DNA of 64,000 nucleotides. It comes from Thozetella sp. PMI_491. Lineage: Eukaryota; Ascomycota; Sordariomycetes; Chaetosphaeriales; Chaetosphaeriaceae. Below are positions 1 through 10,779 of the stretch, one piece after another; position 1 is the first letter of the stretch, and the number at the start of each line of letters is the position of its first letter. A model generated the notes under the pieces. That model was not told the DNA's origin. It saw nothing but the letters and a program-made list of their open reading frames with translations, and ran no database searches. A program made the translations under genes and the position numbers. The stretch spans positions 124,001 to 188,000 of the forward strand of contig MU270063.1 of NCBI GenBank assembly GCA_021432635.1, in the 5' to 3' direction.

Positions 1-2500
1 TCTTCGTAAGGCCGGACGCCTTGTACTCGTAGAAGGAATGCATTCAAGAAACCCACAAAGAACCTGGGTTTGAAGGGGAATTGTGGGCTGAAAGGTTGAT
101 ATTAAATCTGCACATATTCTCAAGTGTTACAGTCCTGGATTAACAAAGACAAAGGCATCCCCCTAGGCACTTTGATATCCAAACGGTTCCCTTTCTAATG
201 AAGGATGAATGAGAATAAAGAGTATCGGGATATGGACCTTTGGTATCAAATGATACTGAACCTAAGTGGTTCGTGGCTGAAAGAAATGCATCACTTTGTC
301 AGGGAAGAGAGGAGACCCGGAGCCTCCGTGAGGTTTGAAGACTATTGTCTTCCATTCTCTTGTAATCTTGATATCATCACGTCTAATTTTATCTATCCCA
401 ATAGTAATCTATTAATGATCCTTTCATATTAAATGATGAATGAATGCGAAGGTGTCTAGAACTGAGCTCAGATGGTGTTGAAGTTATATATTTATTTGAT
501 CTGGTTGAACCCTTGGTGCGGTGTAGTCGCAAACACCGCTGGTTCAGATTGGTTATTTTGGAAACTAAGATGGATGTTCGAAGGCGTTACGACGAGAGAA
601 ATACTCGAATTGTTCCCGGGACTGGGTTTAGACCAGGCTCCGGGATTCGCGATTCCTCGGGAGCTGGCAGCATCCAAGATCCCCGGGTATAGTAGATCGA
701 CTATCGCAGTCCTTGCAGACCCGTGTGGCTAATCGACGATATAGATCATATGGACATGCACTCTTGACCGAGGCAAGAGCCAAAATTCTACCAAGATGAA
801 GTACGCATGCGAGAAAGTCGCAAGGGAGGAGGCAATCGAAAAAGGCTTCCGCTGTGTTGTTATTCGGTATCCACGGGCTTTCCCAGTCTCCATTTTCTTA
901 ACCCAAGAAGCAGATAGGCTGACTGTTCAAATAGCAAGGAGTGTCATAGTACGACAAACGCCCGGGACGGGATCACGCGCCAGCGTGTGCGTGTAACTAG
1001 AAATGGGCTCGAAAGCACTCTGCAGATTCCAGCAGAGCCGCACCTGACCGTGTATCTGGGAGAAAGTTTCGATACTTGTCAGGTACATGGGCACATATAT
1101 ACAAAGGTAGACTCGCAGGGCATTCCGGTTGCTAGAGTTGTTGCCCGGTCGGAGTACTGGCTTGACAAAAGCACCAAGTGGAACTCGGCCCGCACAGTTA
1201 CTACCAGCTGGCGCCGTCGGGAATGACCGTAGTCCTCCGTGTTCCATTTTGTGCTAACAAGAAACAGTGTATAGACCATTGCTGCCAAGAATGAGAGTGC
1301 GATCTCTGACAATGTTTTATGAAAATTATCAAGTCCTTGATAGTCCGAGGCTTCCGATGGTCTCCCCCGATGTTGAGGTCTCTTTTGGGGCGTTTAAATG
1401 AGCTAAGCACAGCGGGCTGGCTGCCGGTTTACGGGAAGAAATTGAGAAATAACCATCTGCAGAAACCTTTTCACCTGATTTCCTTTCTATAAAGACGCGA
1501 CAGAAGGAATTGACTTATGAATCTAGCCGCAGAAGCGTGACATAAGCTCAATGGAACGCCTGTCGGCAAACAGGATACTTTTTACAGTTCGCTTCCGCTC
1601 GTCAACTCTACCCAGCGCTTGGGCAAAGATCGCCGGCTTGCTACGCTTCACTGACGGAGCATCTTGGACCTGGAGTCTCACTCTGTAACGCCGAGCCTTC
1701 AGATTACCGTAGATACCTATGCTAACGCAACGCTTGAGAAGCTACCTGTACGAGTATATAGAAAAGCGTATCACCCCTCTAGGGAAAGAAGAATCAAGTT
1801 TTATCACACAGACTTTACTTATACCTGGTCAGAACGTAGTTATACATACTCATCCCCATATCGGTAAAGGGAAGCTTCACCCAAGACACCGATTACAGCC
1901 GTTCAGGAAATCCACCGGTTGGCAAAAATCATCTGAATATCTCTTAAATTTGAGGCATCTTTATTCTGCAGTTCCTGATGACATTAATTCGATAATATTG
2001 CGAATGCTTTGCCTGATATCAAGGCATATTGGTTGTCGAGGAGGTATTGGTGTGTCCGCAACAATAGCGTCTAGGATCTCGGTTACAGGGCGTAAAGGGG
2101 CAATATCTCCCATATCCGCTGACCTCATCGCTGACGGGAAAGAGTAGTAGAGGAGAACATAGAGGTTGTCACAAGACCATTCCGGGATTTTCTAGGCACC
2201 GAATAGCACAACGCGCGGCGGGTTGATAAAGCAAACTGGATGGGGTATAGATCAGGTCTAGTCCCCGATGGAGAGTATCCTGGCCCGTCGCGGTGTGTAT
2301 AACGAGTGACCTAGCATCAAATGCTGCTATCAAAGAAGGAAATGCTCCAGACCGTTCCTAGCATGTTTTCTTCCGCTTCTCAAGGGGATATCGACCTCTT
2401 TGCGACACCGACCATAGACTTGCATAGAATTCCCAAGCGCGAGCATGTCAAGGTCTGATCTGACACGGGGACTACTGGAGGTTTTTATAAATTAGTCGCG
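1..2500. other. Gene-poor, AT-richer stretch
   Basis: I see no convincing gene here. The open frames are short, lack family motifs and do not join through sensible introns. By eye the base composition is AT-richer than the gene-dense part of the window. It may be old repeat or decayed gene DNA, but I recognise no transposase, reverse transcriptase or terminal repeats. Confidence 0.5.
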
Positions 2501-2555
2501 TAGCAGATTCAAAGGTATAGTAAAGCCTTACCTTTAACACCGGATCCAAAAGGAT

Positions 2556-2831
2556 CTAAGAGGAAACTGGGAACAGCCGATATCCACTGGCATAGTTAAG
2601 GTAACAGCCGGAAGAGTCCCACCGGAAAGACTGAGCGTTCCCGGGGGCCAGAATGCAATCGCTATCCCCAGAGCGGGACAAGATTCCTGTAGAATTCGAG
2701 GTGCTACATTCAGTATCACTAAAGGTATAAATAGTCCATGCATCTCGTTTGTCCAGATTGTTTGCCACAGGGGTGCAAAATGACAGAGACACTAGAAGGG
2801 CAACTGTAACGAGTTGTCGAGTAGCTCTCAT
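2556..2831 (-). CDS. Small secreted protein with signal peptide and Lys-Arg site
   Basis: Predicted 91-residue protein starting at the ATG at 2831; the frame runs two codons further upstream without another ATG. Residues 1-21 form a signal peptide (basic start, hydrophobic core LVTVALLVSL, small residues before a Thr-Pro-Val stretch). A Lys-Arg pair near residue 29 is a plausible Kex2-type cleavage site. The remaining chain of about 60 residues has three cysteines (in DTEC, DSDC and SSGC) and is rich in Ser, Asp and Gly. This layout is common in small secreted fungal proteins, including effector candidates, but I cannot name a family. An odd cysteine count may mean a missed downstream exon, although I see no good donor site. 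A TATA box lies about 100 bp upstream, which supports expression. Confidence 0.55.
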   Translation of the reverse strand: MRATRQLVTVALLVSLSFCTPVANNLDKRDAWTIYTFSDTECSTSNSTGILSRSGDSDCILAPGNAQSFRWDSSGCYLNYASGYRLFPVSS

Positions 2832-2926
2832 TTTCACGATGCTGTGGGCGTTTCTTGCTTGGCGGTGTACGTGTCAAAGAAAATATTGCGGTGTCATGAA
2901 TAGGGATTGCTGGGAAGGGGCCGGTA

Positions 2927-2935
2927 CTTTATATA
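2927..2935 (-). promoter_or_regulatory. TATA box of the small secreted protein gene
   Basis: On the minus strand the sequence reads TATATAAAG, about 96-104 bp before the ATG at 2831. With transcription starting some 30 bp downstream, the 5' leader would be about 70 nt. Spacing and sequence fit a fungal core promoter. Confidence 0.5.
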
Positions 2936-2939
2936 CACG

Positions 2940-4280
2940 TCTCAGGCCACTTACTAAAAGAAGCAGCTGGGTGGCTGGTAGTAGCACAGAGGCAAGACTC
3001 GCCGCAGTTGAGAGCAAGCCTGGACGACAACTGTTGATTCGCGGGCGGGAAGTATTGCCTAGTCCTAGGCAGTGCAGTACTGGTGAGACAACCAGAATGG
3101 TAGGATTCTCAGGACCCGATTACAATAGAGAGCTGTATTTTGAACCAACAACACCCAAAGTACCAACTAGCATTATTGAGGTGGTACAGCGCTGAATAGG
3201 CCTATTGGGAGGCTCCAACTCAGCCACCGTGAGCGGAACTTATGTTCTCCGTTGTAAAAAACGCTCCGAGTTCCATCTGTTGAGCTAGAAGCAAATGAGG
3301 CTGATGGAGACGATGCTTTCATTAGTTAGAATGGAGAGCGTCGTCAAGGTCAATGTCGAAAGGTCCTTCACCTTGGATCCTTACACAAATGCAAGAAGTT
3401 GTGGCGGCTGTGGCTGGTCGCAGCCACAGGCCTACACCATTAGTTAGTCTTCAGAACTCTCCCCACGGATTTTAGGTAGAGAATATTCAAGCACCTTACA
3501 TCCCCCATTCCTTTTCGTCGCTCGTGAATGAGAACCCAGCAGTCGGGGGCGATCAACCTCCTCGAAGTCTAAGCTAGTTCCAGCAACCTTTGACGCCACA
3601 CTCCCAAGGGTACCAAGTAGGTGAAGCGGAATGAGAAAGACCTTATCTATTGGAGAGGAAATCGCCTGATAGCGACCCATACGTGTATAATTAGAGGCTG
3701 TTTGCTTTCTCTATTCGGCACTTCTCAGACGGGGTTCCGGTCTCAAAGTGGACCTTTTCTACGCCGCATAGTCGGCCTACAATTCTCGACTCAGGAGGAA
3801 TCCACCATCGCCGGAGCATGGTTGTCTTTGTGGGACTGGCGGTGACTTCATCAGCCATTGTTGCATTTCAAAAGCCGGACAGGTTGTGGAATGGCTTTCT
3901 GATGGATGGGAATTTGGCAAGAGCATGTATAAATAGAAGAATTCCCGACTTCTCTAGAATGCAGTGATAGATTTTTCCTCGATCCCGAAGAAAAAATAAA
4001 GGGTTATATTTCTTACTGATCTGCATACACTTTTTTGCTTCTATAGCTCCTAGCGTTGTAATGCACTGGCATATTTCCGAACGGCCAGACTTTGCGGCTG
4101 TACTGCCCAAGTGCAAGTGGCGCCGATTTTCGCCTAACATCGCGGATCCATATCTGCTCTCTAAGTCACACCCATGAGCTTGTCAAGACCTGACTGTTAG
4201 TGTATCTGCTTTCACTTATCTTCGTTAGAAAAATTCGGAGTCATTCGATAATCTCTCCTTCCCGTGCAGCATCGCGCGTT
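2940..4280. other. Intergenic region without recognised genes
   Basis: Apart from the start of the small secreted gene's promoter I see nothing supportable here. The open frames on either strand carry no recognisable domain. Confidence 0.45.
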
Positions 4281-4289
4281 CATACATCT

Positions 4290-5415
4290 GCGGCCATGGT
4301 ATTATCGTATAGAGGCCTTCCAGGTTATGGCGCGGAAGAACCTCACAAGGCTCATATACGGTTGCTCCATCTCCAGCCCTCCCCTAACAGAAATAGCCCC
4401 ATTAAAATAAGCCTCGAGGTCGCCCCTCTAGCGATGTCGACTGATTATGAGGCGTTGTCCTATGTGTGGGGGGATCAGGCGAAGGAGGCGGTAAAGAAGG
4501 CAATCAAGTGCGACAATACCACGGTCGACGCGATCTGTATAAATCAGCAGGATGTCCATGAAAAGTGTCAGCAGGTGGCTATCATGGGCAGCATCTTCAC
4601 AAGAGCCAAGCGGGTTCTGGTCCGGCTCGGCCCTGCCGCGGACGAGAGCGACGTTGCTATAAGATATGTCAAATAAACTTTTCGGAGAGCTTGGTTGTTC
4701 ACCTTCCGAGTTGGAGCGATGTAGCGCAGACAAAAGCTACTGCGACATGGGTGTTGACTTCGTGGCCATCAGGCGTTGATTTGCGCAGTCGGCGATTCCG
4801 TGTACGAATCAAAGGGAAGACGAGGGAACTTTCCAGACTCGGCCAGCACCTCCTACCAGCGATGAATTTGCGGCCCTCGGGGCACTACTTAGGAGGCGGT
4901 GGTGGGGCCGGGTTTGGATTATTCAATAGCTCTGTCTCGCCAACGAAGCAATTATGGTTTGCGGGAATTCATCTGCTCCTTGGGATGACGACGACACGAC
5001 GGCAGAAAACTTGGCGAAGCTTCATATTGACACATGGGATAACATCACCAATTCCAGTGTGCATCGCTTCCTTAAGCGTTTTGCGATCTCCAGGCGCTTC
5101 CCTGCTCTCTACTATTGTCTCCTCGGCATTCTAGCTTTAGGCGAAGATAACTATGAAGACTTCTGCCAGTTTATGCTAGGAGATGCAGGCCGTTGCCTAG
5201 CGAGAAGCCGTGGTGGACGACTCCGCTCCACGCCACATGCCAGCGATCCAGGTGACCAGATTGCACTCCTACACGGCGGGCGGCATCCATATGTGATCAG
5301 AGAAGCTGGGGATCGGTGGGAACTGGTCGGGCCATGCTACTTCAGCCGCGAAGACATGGATGAGCTGCGTGTGCTATGGGCGGGTGACGAGCCGGTAAAG
5401 ATGGCATTTAAGTGA
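4290..5415 (+). pseudogene. Broken HET-domain (heterokaryon incompatibility) gene
   Basis: The N-terminal part shows HET-domain blocks: a Tyr-Glu-Ala-Leu-Ser-Tyr-Val-Trp-Gly-Asp motif, then Val-Asp-Ala-Ile-Cys-Ile-Asn-Gln-Gln-Asp, then a stretch resembling the usual 'QVAIMGSIFTRAKRVLV' region. The C-terminal part, up to about 5415, has the typical ending of these proteins, with a Gly-Asp-Gln-Ile-Ala-Leu-Leu start and a Tyr-Val-Ile-Arg stretch that describes how the protein is perceived or received. These blocks are not readable as one protein. The gene looks broken in a few places and is best treated as a relic. It sits at the edge of the AT-richer segment and about 5 kb from an intact HET gene. 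The two are not close copies by eye. Confidence 0.7.
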
Positions 5416-5924
5416 GCCATTCTTTGTTCATGTTCACGGGCAACAATAAGAACTTGGATAGTAGAGTATGAATTCATATGGTAACTTGGGTAGCCAGTGG
5501 AAATCGTGAATTTTCCCCCGCCAACTGTGGCATGCAGTCGAGTTGAGCAACTGTGGGTGCCTTTCCATATGCAGTGAGAAGGCCCCTGGTAACTGGGCAT
5601 GGGAATGGGCAGACCCTAAACCTCAGCGGTAAAGGTTTCCCATTCATATGTTTTTACCGACTAGTAAGTTTGATCTATATCGCATGTAGGAACGCATAGT
5701 CAAGTCGGGCAAGGTGGGTCGGTTCTGATTCATTAGGGGTTGCCTCGGCGAGGAAGAGTCTCGTGTTCATCAAAAGTACTTGTTAGCTCTATCATGCTAG
5801 CTATCTCCGAATCCGTCATGTTGCCGGCCACAGGTTGCCAGTTGGCCCTCTCAATATTCAGCACCGTTCATCTTCAAGGTACAGATAGATACAGTATGTG
5901 ATCCCCACGAGATCACTGCATTGT
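5416..5924. other. Intergenic spacer
   Basis: Downstream side of both the HET relic and the convergent SRR1-like gene. No gene or repeat is seen. Confidence 0.5.
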
Positions 5925-7107
5925 TCATGCATCCTCGTCAGCTTCGCAAAATTCGGAAGAATAGTTGTCATCCTTATCTGCCTCCTCATCCTTGTTACTC
6001 CACGGGAAGAAGTCATGCCGAATGAAAAGATTGAATTCTCCATGAAAGCAGGCGTCGTCGTCGTCGATCGTCCAGTCCTCATACTGCGAGATCATTTCCC
6101 GGGCCCTTGGTCCCCAGCGTAGCATCATGGGCCTGTATGGCTGGTCAGCAGCTGTTCGAGAGAAAAGGGGCGGCATTGGGGCCGGCGGGGCGTACATTTC
6201 CTCGTCTGGAACTGAAGTGAAAAGCATGGCTGGTCTCGAACGCTCTGCGACAAGGTCTTCAAGTGGATAGCGGTCGGGTCCGCCGGAGATAACGACCGCC
6301 GTGCTGTCGACCTGGAAGAGACCATCATTCCCAGCAAGCACCTGGATGCCCTTGGAGAGCAGCACCGTCTTGTCGGACTCCGTGTAGGCTGGATCCTGAA
6401 CATAGCAGATGACCGCGTCCGGGTCGTCGGGTGTCACAAATTTGAGACCATCCAGGAGGCGCTTCAAGGCCAGGACGAAAACGTGCTGCATGGCATTGTG
6501 AACATCGCCGCCTCGCTCCAAGGTGCCCAGGCCAAAGGCGACGATCTTCTTGATCTTCGACCAGGCCTGTGGGGAGGAGGTAGAAGCTGCATCTGTGATC
6601 CCACTGAACAGATTCTTGCGGACCGGGCTCTCCTTGAATTTCTTCTCAGCCTCCTCGAAGATGCGTTCGCAATCGGCTACCGTGGCAGACTGGTTTGGGG
6701 GAACGCAGTTAGGGCAGCAGTTGTGCACGTCAAGATATATGGTGTGAAACGGACCGAAGCCGCGCGGGGTGTGGCGATGCTCGGCAATGATCTCGGCGAA
6801 GCTTAGGAATCTCACAACCGTCCTAGAGTCACACGTTTAGTATCCGTGCCGCCGGGTCGTGCGAGGGATCGGGTCTCCCTTACTGACGCGGGGCAATCTT
6901 GATCTTCTTGACCTTGCCAAGCATGTCCGTTGCCTGAACCACGCGAGTGCCCTGCTCTAGCTGTTCCTCCAGAGCGCGGATCGCTGTCTCCGGGAACATG
7001 GGTGTGCCACGGTTATACTCAGCCCAGATCCGCTCCGTGTCCTCAGGTGAGATGTCCAAGCAGCGAGGGATGTCAGAAATCCTGGGGGCGCTACGAGTGG
7101 TATCCAT
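5925..7107 (-). CDS. SRR1-like domain protein
   Basis: Two exons: 7107-6884 and 6822-5925, separated by a 61 nt intron with a GTAAG donor and a CTCTAG acceptor. The splice rebuilds a Gln codon and keeps the frame. The protein is about 373 residues. The second exon matches the SRR1-like family (named after the plant red-light signalling protein SRR1): a KIVAFGLGTLE block, a conserved Gln-His followed by a helical stretch, a YVQDPAYTESDK block, and the VVISGGPD motif followed by RPAMLF. The first exon is a short acidic, charged region with no known domain. The C-terminus is strongly acidic. The ATG at 7107 was chosen because an in-frame extension to 7161 begins with a non-ATG codon. The biochemical role of the family in fungi is not settled. 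Confidence 0.8.
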
Positions 7108-7642
7108 GATGGCGACCTTGAGCCTCGCAAGCCTTGAGTGACGAATGGTTTGGTCGATCAAGGGCCGCCTGAGCCGAGCAGAGAGATGCTAGCGATGGAA
7201 GGATGGATGATGAGATGTGAGGCGTGGTAGACTTTTGGTGCAAAGTTTTCGGTGCGAACGGAGTGGGATGGACTTGTCCAAAAAATTTAGGCGGCTTCCT
7301 ATGTCTTTGTCGCCCAACGGGCGGGTGCATGACGAGCTGAGCGATGGTGAAGACGAAAGAGAAGGGGGGGCGGACGCCAAATGTTTGGGGACGACTCTGC
7401 TCCAAGCTTGTGGCCACCGGCGGTGCTTGCCTCGAAAACCTAGGGTTGAATGAAAAACACGCCGCAAGACGGCTTCAGTACATCGGGCTTGCAAGAAGGG
7501 CAAAGCTGGCTAGTGTTTGCCTTTCAATTTGTATATTTCTCTTTAATCCGCTCTCGGCAATCACCTTCCATACTGTCGGACTTCCTTGACCGAACATGGA
7601 CACAATGGACAAGGCAGGTCCGCCCCAGCAATGCAGGTCTTG
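7108..7642. other. Spacer between SRR1-like gene and HET gene
   Basis: Both neighbours are on the minus strand, so this is the promoter of the SRR1-like gene and the tail of the HET gene. No further gene or repeat is seen. Confidence 0.5.
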
Positions 7643-10198
7643 CTAACCCAGCACCAAGTCGACAGCTTCAGGCTCTAAGCTTGCCCAACAGTCCGCCATC
7701 ACTCGCCCTAAGCCATAACGACTGGCAACCCCGTCTTTCCACTGGACCCACAAAACATTGTGGAATTCGTATCTCTCTGTGCTTGTCCGAGCCGCTGTGC
7801 GTTTGTCCCGTAGCTCAGCCATGTTCGCAGTCCATAGGCTCCAACCCTGAGACAAGCTCACCAGCTCCAGCTTGACCTCGGGCTCTGCGGGGGGCTCGTC
7901 GTTGGCTCCTGTTTCTGAGCCAGCAGGTTTGGCTCCAGGAAGCGGCTCAGAGGCGTTGAACAGGCGAACGAGCTCATCCGGAGTGCTGGGTTCCACAAAA
8001 CCTACAGCCCGACCTGATGCAGCTCGGAGTCTGTAGACTTTCGTGATACCGTCTTTGAAATGGTCGCTAGGGCGCACATTGACATAGACGCGCTCTGTAG
8101 TTGTAAAAAGGAGGCGCTCGGAGTTGAATTTGACTGCAGAGACCGGAGCCTCTGGGGGAAAGAGAGGAACGGGATATTTGAATTGGACGTCAGGCATGGA
8201 CTCGTGTATGTACCTCACAGACGCATCAAACCCGGGCCGTTCTTTGCCGTACTTTGGGTTGGAATACAAGTACCTCGCAAGCGCCTGTCCGCGCGTCCAG
8301 CCGAGGGGGGGAGCCTCCAAACCGTTGTACATATATTTCTGTTTGACATCGTCCCACAGGCGTGTTTGCAGTTGGCGGCGTGGAGCGCTCGGATCCAATG
8401 AGTTGCCCGCAGACCACGACAAGGTAGGTATGAGGTGGACCTCGGGTACCGCCGCTCTGTCTTGGAAATCGGGCCCCAGCAACTGAGGTAGTCCCACTGC
8501 CCCTGTCCATCCGGCCCAGGACCAGCTGGGCCACGGGCGGTCGCGGTCCGTTGGCGGTCCAGCCGTCCGCCGCATGGCGGGCTCTGGGAGCCTGCCGAAT
8601 GCCAAGAAGAGCAATGCCATATCAAGCTGCTCCTCCGGGAGGCCGCAGATGAAGCCAGCATGCAACCGCGAGCCAAAGGCAGAGAGGAGGCCGGCAGCAG
8701 CGCCTAGTATCTCTCCTGGGTCGGAGAGTTGCAGCCAGGTCAATTCGTTCATTGCGATGAAGTATTCCCGGAGCTCGAACCACGGTCTGGAAAAAGCGTC
8801 TGTCCAGTGCCCGCGCTCCTCGCTGGTTATCCCGCTTTCGTCGTTTGGATGGCTTGAGTGGGAGTGGTCCCACATGCGCGAGCGGCCTAACGGGTTCTCG
8901 CCGCAGAGCTCGGGAGTCTCCTCCCAGCTCCAGCACGAAGAGCAGCGCCATTCGACGCTCTCCAGATTGAACCGAAGGATGCGCCGGGGGAGAAACATCT
9001 CTTGTCGTGTCCATGCTCGCCCAGGATATCGAAGCGACTGAGGCACCATCCTTGCGCCGCCTCTCCGATCCCAAAATTCACTATGCTTCTCACTTGCAGG
9101 CTCTACAAAGTGCTCTTCGCCCCAAGGGATCAATATCTGTTTCAGGCTTCTCGACTGCGGGCTGGACAGCTCTTTGATGCCGCGGATGCCCTCCTCGGCA
9201 TCGATAGCTCCTTCGATGGCGATGGAGAAAACTCCTCCAGCCAGGATGTCTCCCATCTTGACGCTCTCGCTATTGATGCTGTCGGGGTCGTCTTGGACGA
9301 TGCATAGGAGGTCGATCCAGAGGTATCGGTAGCCCAGCAACGGAACAAGCTCAAGAGCGTCGCGGAACGTACGCGGGATGCCCGCGGCCACATCGGGGTC
9401 AAACAAGGCACCAGATGCACGGAGACGGCCGACATTCTCCTTGGTCGTAGCTAGATATCGATGCCCCTCTTGGCTACCACGGACGTAACTTAGGGTAACG
9501 TACTCGAGCGGCGCGTCCGAGATGGACGAGGACTCAATCAGGCGGCCCTCACTCGTGTCGATGACATAACCAGGTCGCTGGGGCTGATAGCCTTCTGGGA
9601 ACGGCATATGCTCGCAGTGGGCTCCATGGTCCTCCCTGCACGTGCTGACCCATCCTCGGAGGACTTCGAGGTCGATCCACTCCTCGTCGACTTGAACGGC
9701 GTGGCCTGGATGGCGACCTGACTCCGTGGCCGAGTGCTGGATGAGCTGGAGGCGAGGCGCGTTTCCGTACAGAGATACGTCGATGGTCATGATGCCTTCT
9801 CGCGGCCATTTCGTCAATCTGGCCCGCAGTTTGCGCCGGTCGTCTCCATCTAGCTCGTCGACGGGCGCTACAAACGGCTGGTGCACTGGACACTGTGCCT
9901 CGAAGGAATCCGGCTCGATGTCGGCGAAAAACTGAAATGCTTTGTCGAACGGCGTGTTGATCAATTCCCTGATATTCTTGCACACAGTGCACTCTTCCAC
10001 TGGAGGCTCTTCCGCCGGAGGGGCTTCATTCTCGGCCGCGGCCGGAAGGGGATGTTGTTCGTCCAATGTTCCTGGATCGACCCAGGGGCCCGGATTCTCC
10101 CCTATCAGGCCCTTGACGTCGGGGGTGCTGGTTGTAGAAAGGACGCTCGCGGCGTGGAGGCTCAGCAGGCTGAACAAACACGAGCGAACGTAATGCAT
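7643..10198 (-). CDS. HET-domain protein, intact
   Basis: Single-exon gene, about 851 residues from the ATG at 10198; the open frame extends three codons upstream from a TTG. The HET domain lies around residues 230-350: Tyr-Val-Thr-Leu-Ser-Tyr-Val, a Leu-Gly-Tyr-Arg-Tyr-Leu-Trp-Ile-Asp block, then Leu-Leu-Cys-Ile-Val-Gln-Asp-Asp. A later GRAWTRQEMFLPRRIL stretch is the usual family block downstream of the domain. These proteins act in allorecognition and trigger cell death on fusion of unlike hyphae; whether this one does is not known. Two oddities. The Trp normally following LSYV is Arg here. The first 20 residues are hydrophobic like a signal peptide, unexpected for a cytoplasmic HET protein. 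A Cys-x2-Cys and a later Cys-Pro-x-His lie between residues 70 and 115. The region after residue 400 is Trp-rich with no named domain. Confidence 0.85.
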   Translation of the reverse strand: MHYVRSCLFSLLSLHAASVLSTTSTPDVKGLIGENPGPWVDPGTLDEQHPLPAAAENEAPPAEEPPVEECTVCKNIRELINTPFDKAFQFFADIEPDSFEAQCPVHQPFVAPVDELDGDDRRKLRARLTKWPREGIMTIDVSLYGNAPRLQLIQHSATESGRHPGHAVQVDEEWIDLEVLRGWVSTCREDHGAHCEHMPFPEGYQPQRPGYVIDTSEGRLIESSSISDAPLEYVTLSYVRGSQEGHRYLATTKENVGRLRASGALFDPDVAAGIPRTFRDALELVPLLGYRYLWIDLLCIVQDDPDSINSESVKMGDILAGGVFSIAIEGAIDAEEGIRGIKELSSPQSRSLKQILIPWGEEHFVEPASEKHSEFWDRRGGARMVPQSLRYPGRAWTRQEMFLPRRILRFNLESVEWRCSSCWSWEETPELCGENPLGRSRMWDHSHSSHPNDESGITSEERGHWTDAFSRPWFELREYFIAMNELTWLQLSDPGEILGAAAGLLSAFGSRLHAGFICGLPEEQLDMALLFLAFGRLPEPAMRRTAGPPTDRDRPWPSWSWAGWTGAVGLPQLLGPDFQDRAAVPEVHLIPTLSWSAGNSLDPSAPRRQLQTRLWDDVKQKYMYNGLEAPPLGWTRGQALARYLYSNPKYGKERPGFDASVRYIHESMPDVQFKYPVPLFPPEAPVSAVKFNSERLLFTTTERVYVNVRPSDHFKDGITKVYRLRAASGRAVGFVEPSTPDELVRLFNASEPLPGAKPAGSETGANDEPPAEPEVKLELVSLSQGWSLWTANMAELRDKRTAARTSTERYEFHNVLWVQWKDGVASRYGLGRVMADCWASLEPEAVDLVLG

Positions 10199-10779
10199 CG
10201 CTAGCAATTACATCAATAGAGGCCAGCAATCGGAACCGATCCGTGAGTGGGGACGGGGTCGAGGAGGAAAGAGGTGCGCTGCAGATAGTTATAGGTATGT
10301 AAAGGGTTTAATGACCGTTGGGTCGATTCGTATGTGGTGGGGACACTAGTGAGTCGTGGAGGCGGAAGCCAAGACGTAGGTCGCCATTGGTTTGCTGGGC
10401 ATCACCTGGCACTATGCCGAGCCATAAGCCCCCCATGTTACGGTCGATAAAGGATAATATCCGCCCATGCATGCTCGCTACCATTGGCTGCGCTGGGGTT
10501 GGGCTAGGGGACAAGGCAAGGTGGGAAGGGGTTTTGTGGATGTTGGTTTTGCAAAAATTCGAAGACTAACGCTCCGCTCTCTATGTATGCATGCTATCCC
10601 TATGCTTCGTATGTCAAGCTATCATAAAAAAGTTGGAGTTAAAAAAAAAAAAAAAAAAAAAGAAGACCGCTGACGAATGCGGCCGCCAAGGCTAGATAGA
10701 AGTTGCTGGTTAGCGATACGCACCATGCCCCTTGAACCATGCTATTTCTCATGCGTAATTTCACAGGCCAAGCGTCCTT
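10199..10779. other. Intergenic region with a 21-base poly-A tract
   Basis: Holds the promoter of the HET gene and the tail of the methyltransferase gene. A run of 21 A lies at 10641-10661. No gene was found. Confidence 0.5.
10641..10661. repeat. Poly-A tract (21 A)
   Basis: An uninterrupted run of 21 adenines in intergenic DNA. It could be a simple slippage repeat or the tail of a retroposed sequence; I see no flanking target duplication that would decide. Confidence 0.9.

Noticed and set aside
1719-2147. 142-codon open frame in the AT-richer start region
   Set aside because: No similarity or motif, no partner exon, and no promoter-like sequence that I could place.
10641-10661. Poly-A run as the tail of a retroposed element
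   Set aside because: No recognisable element body upstream and no target-site duplication seen.
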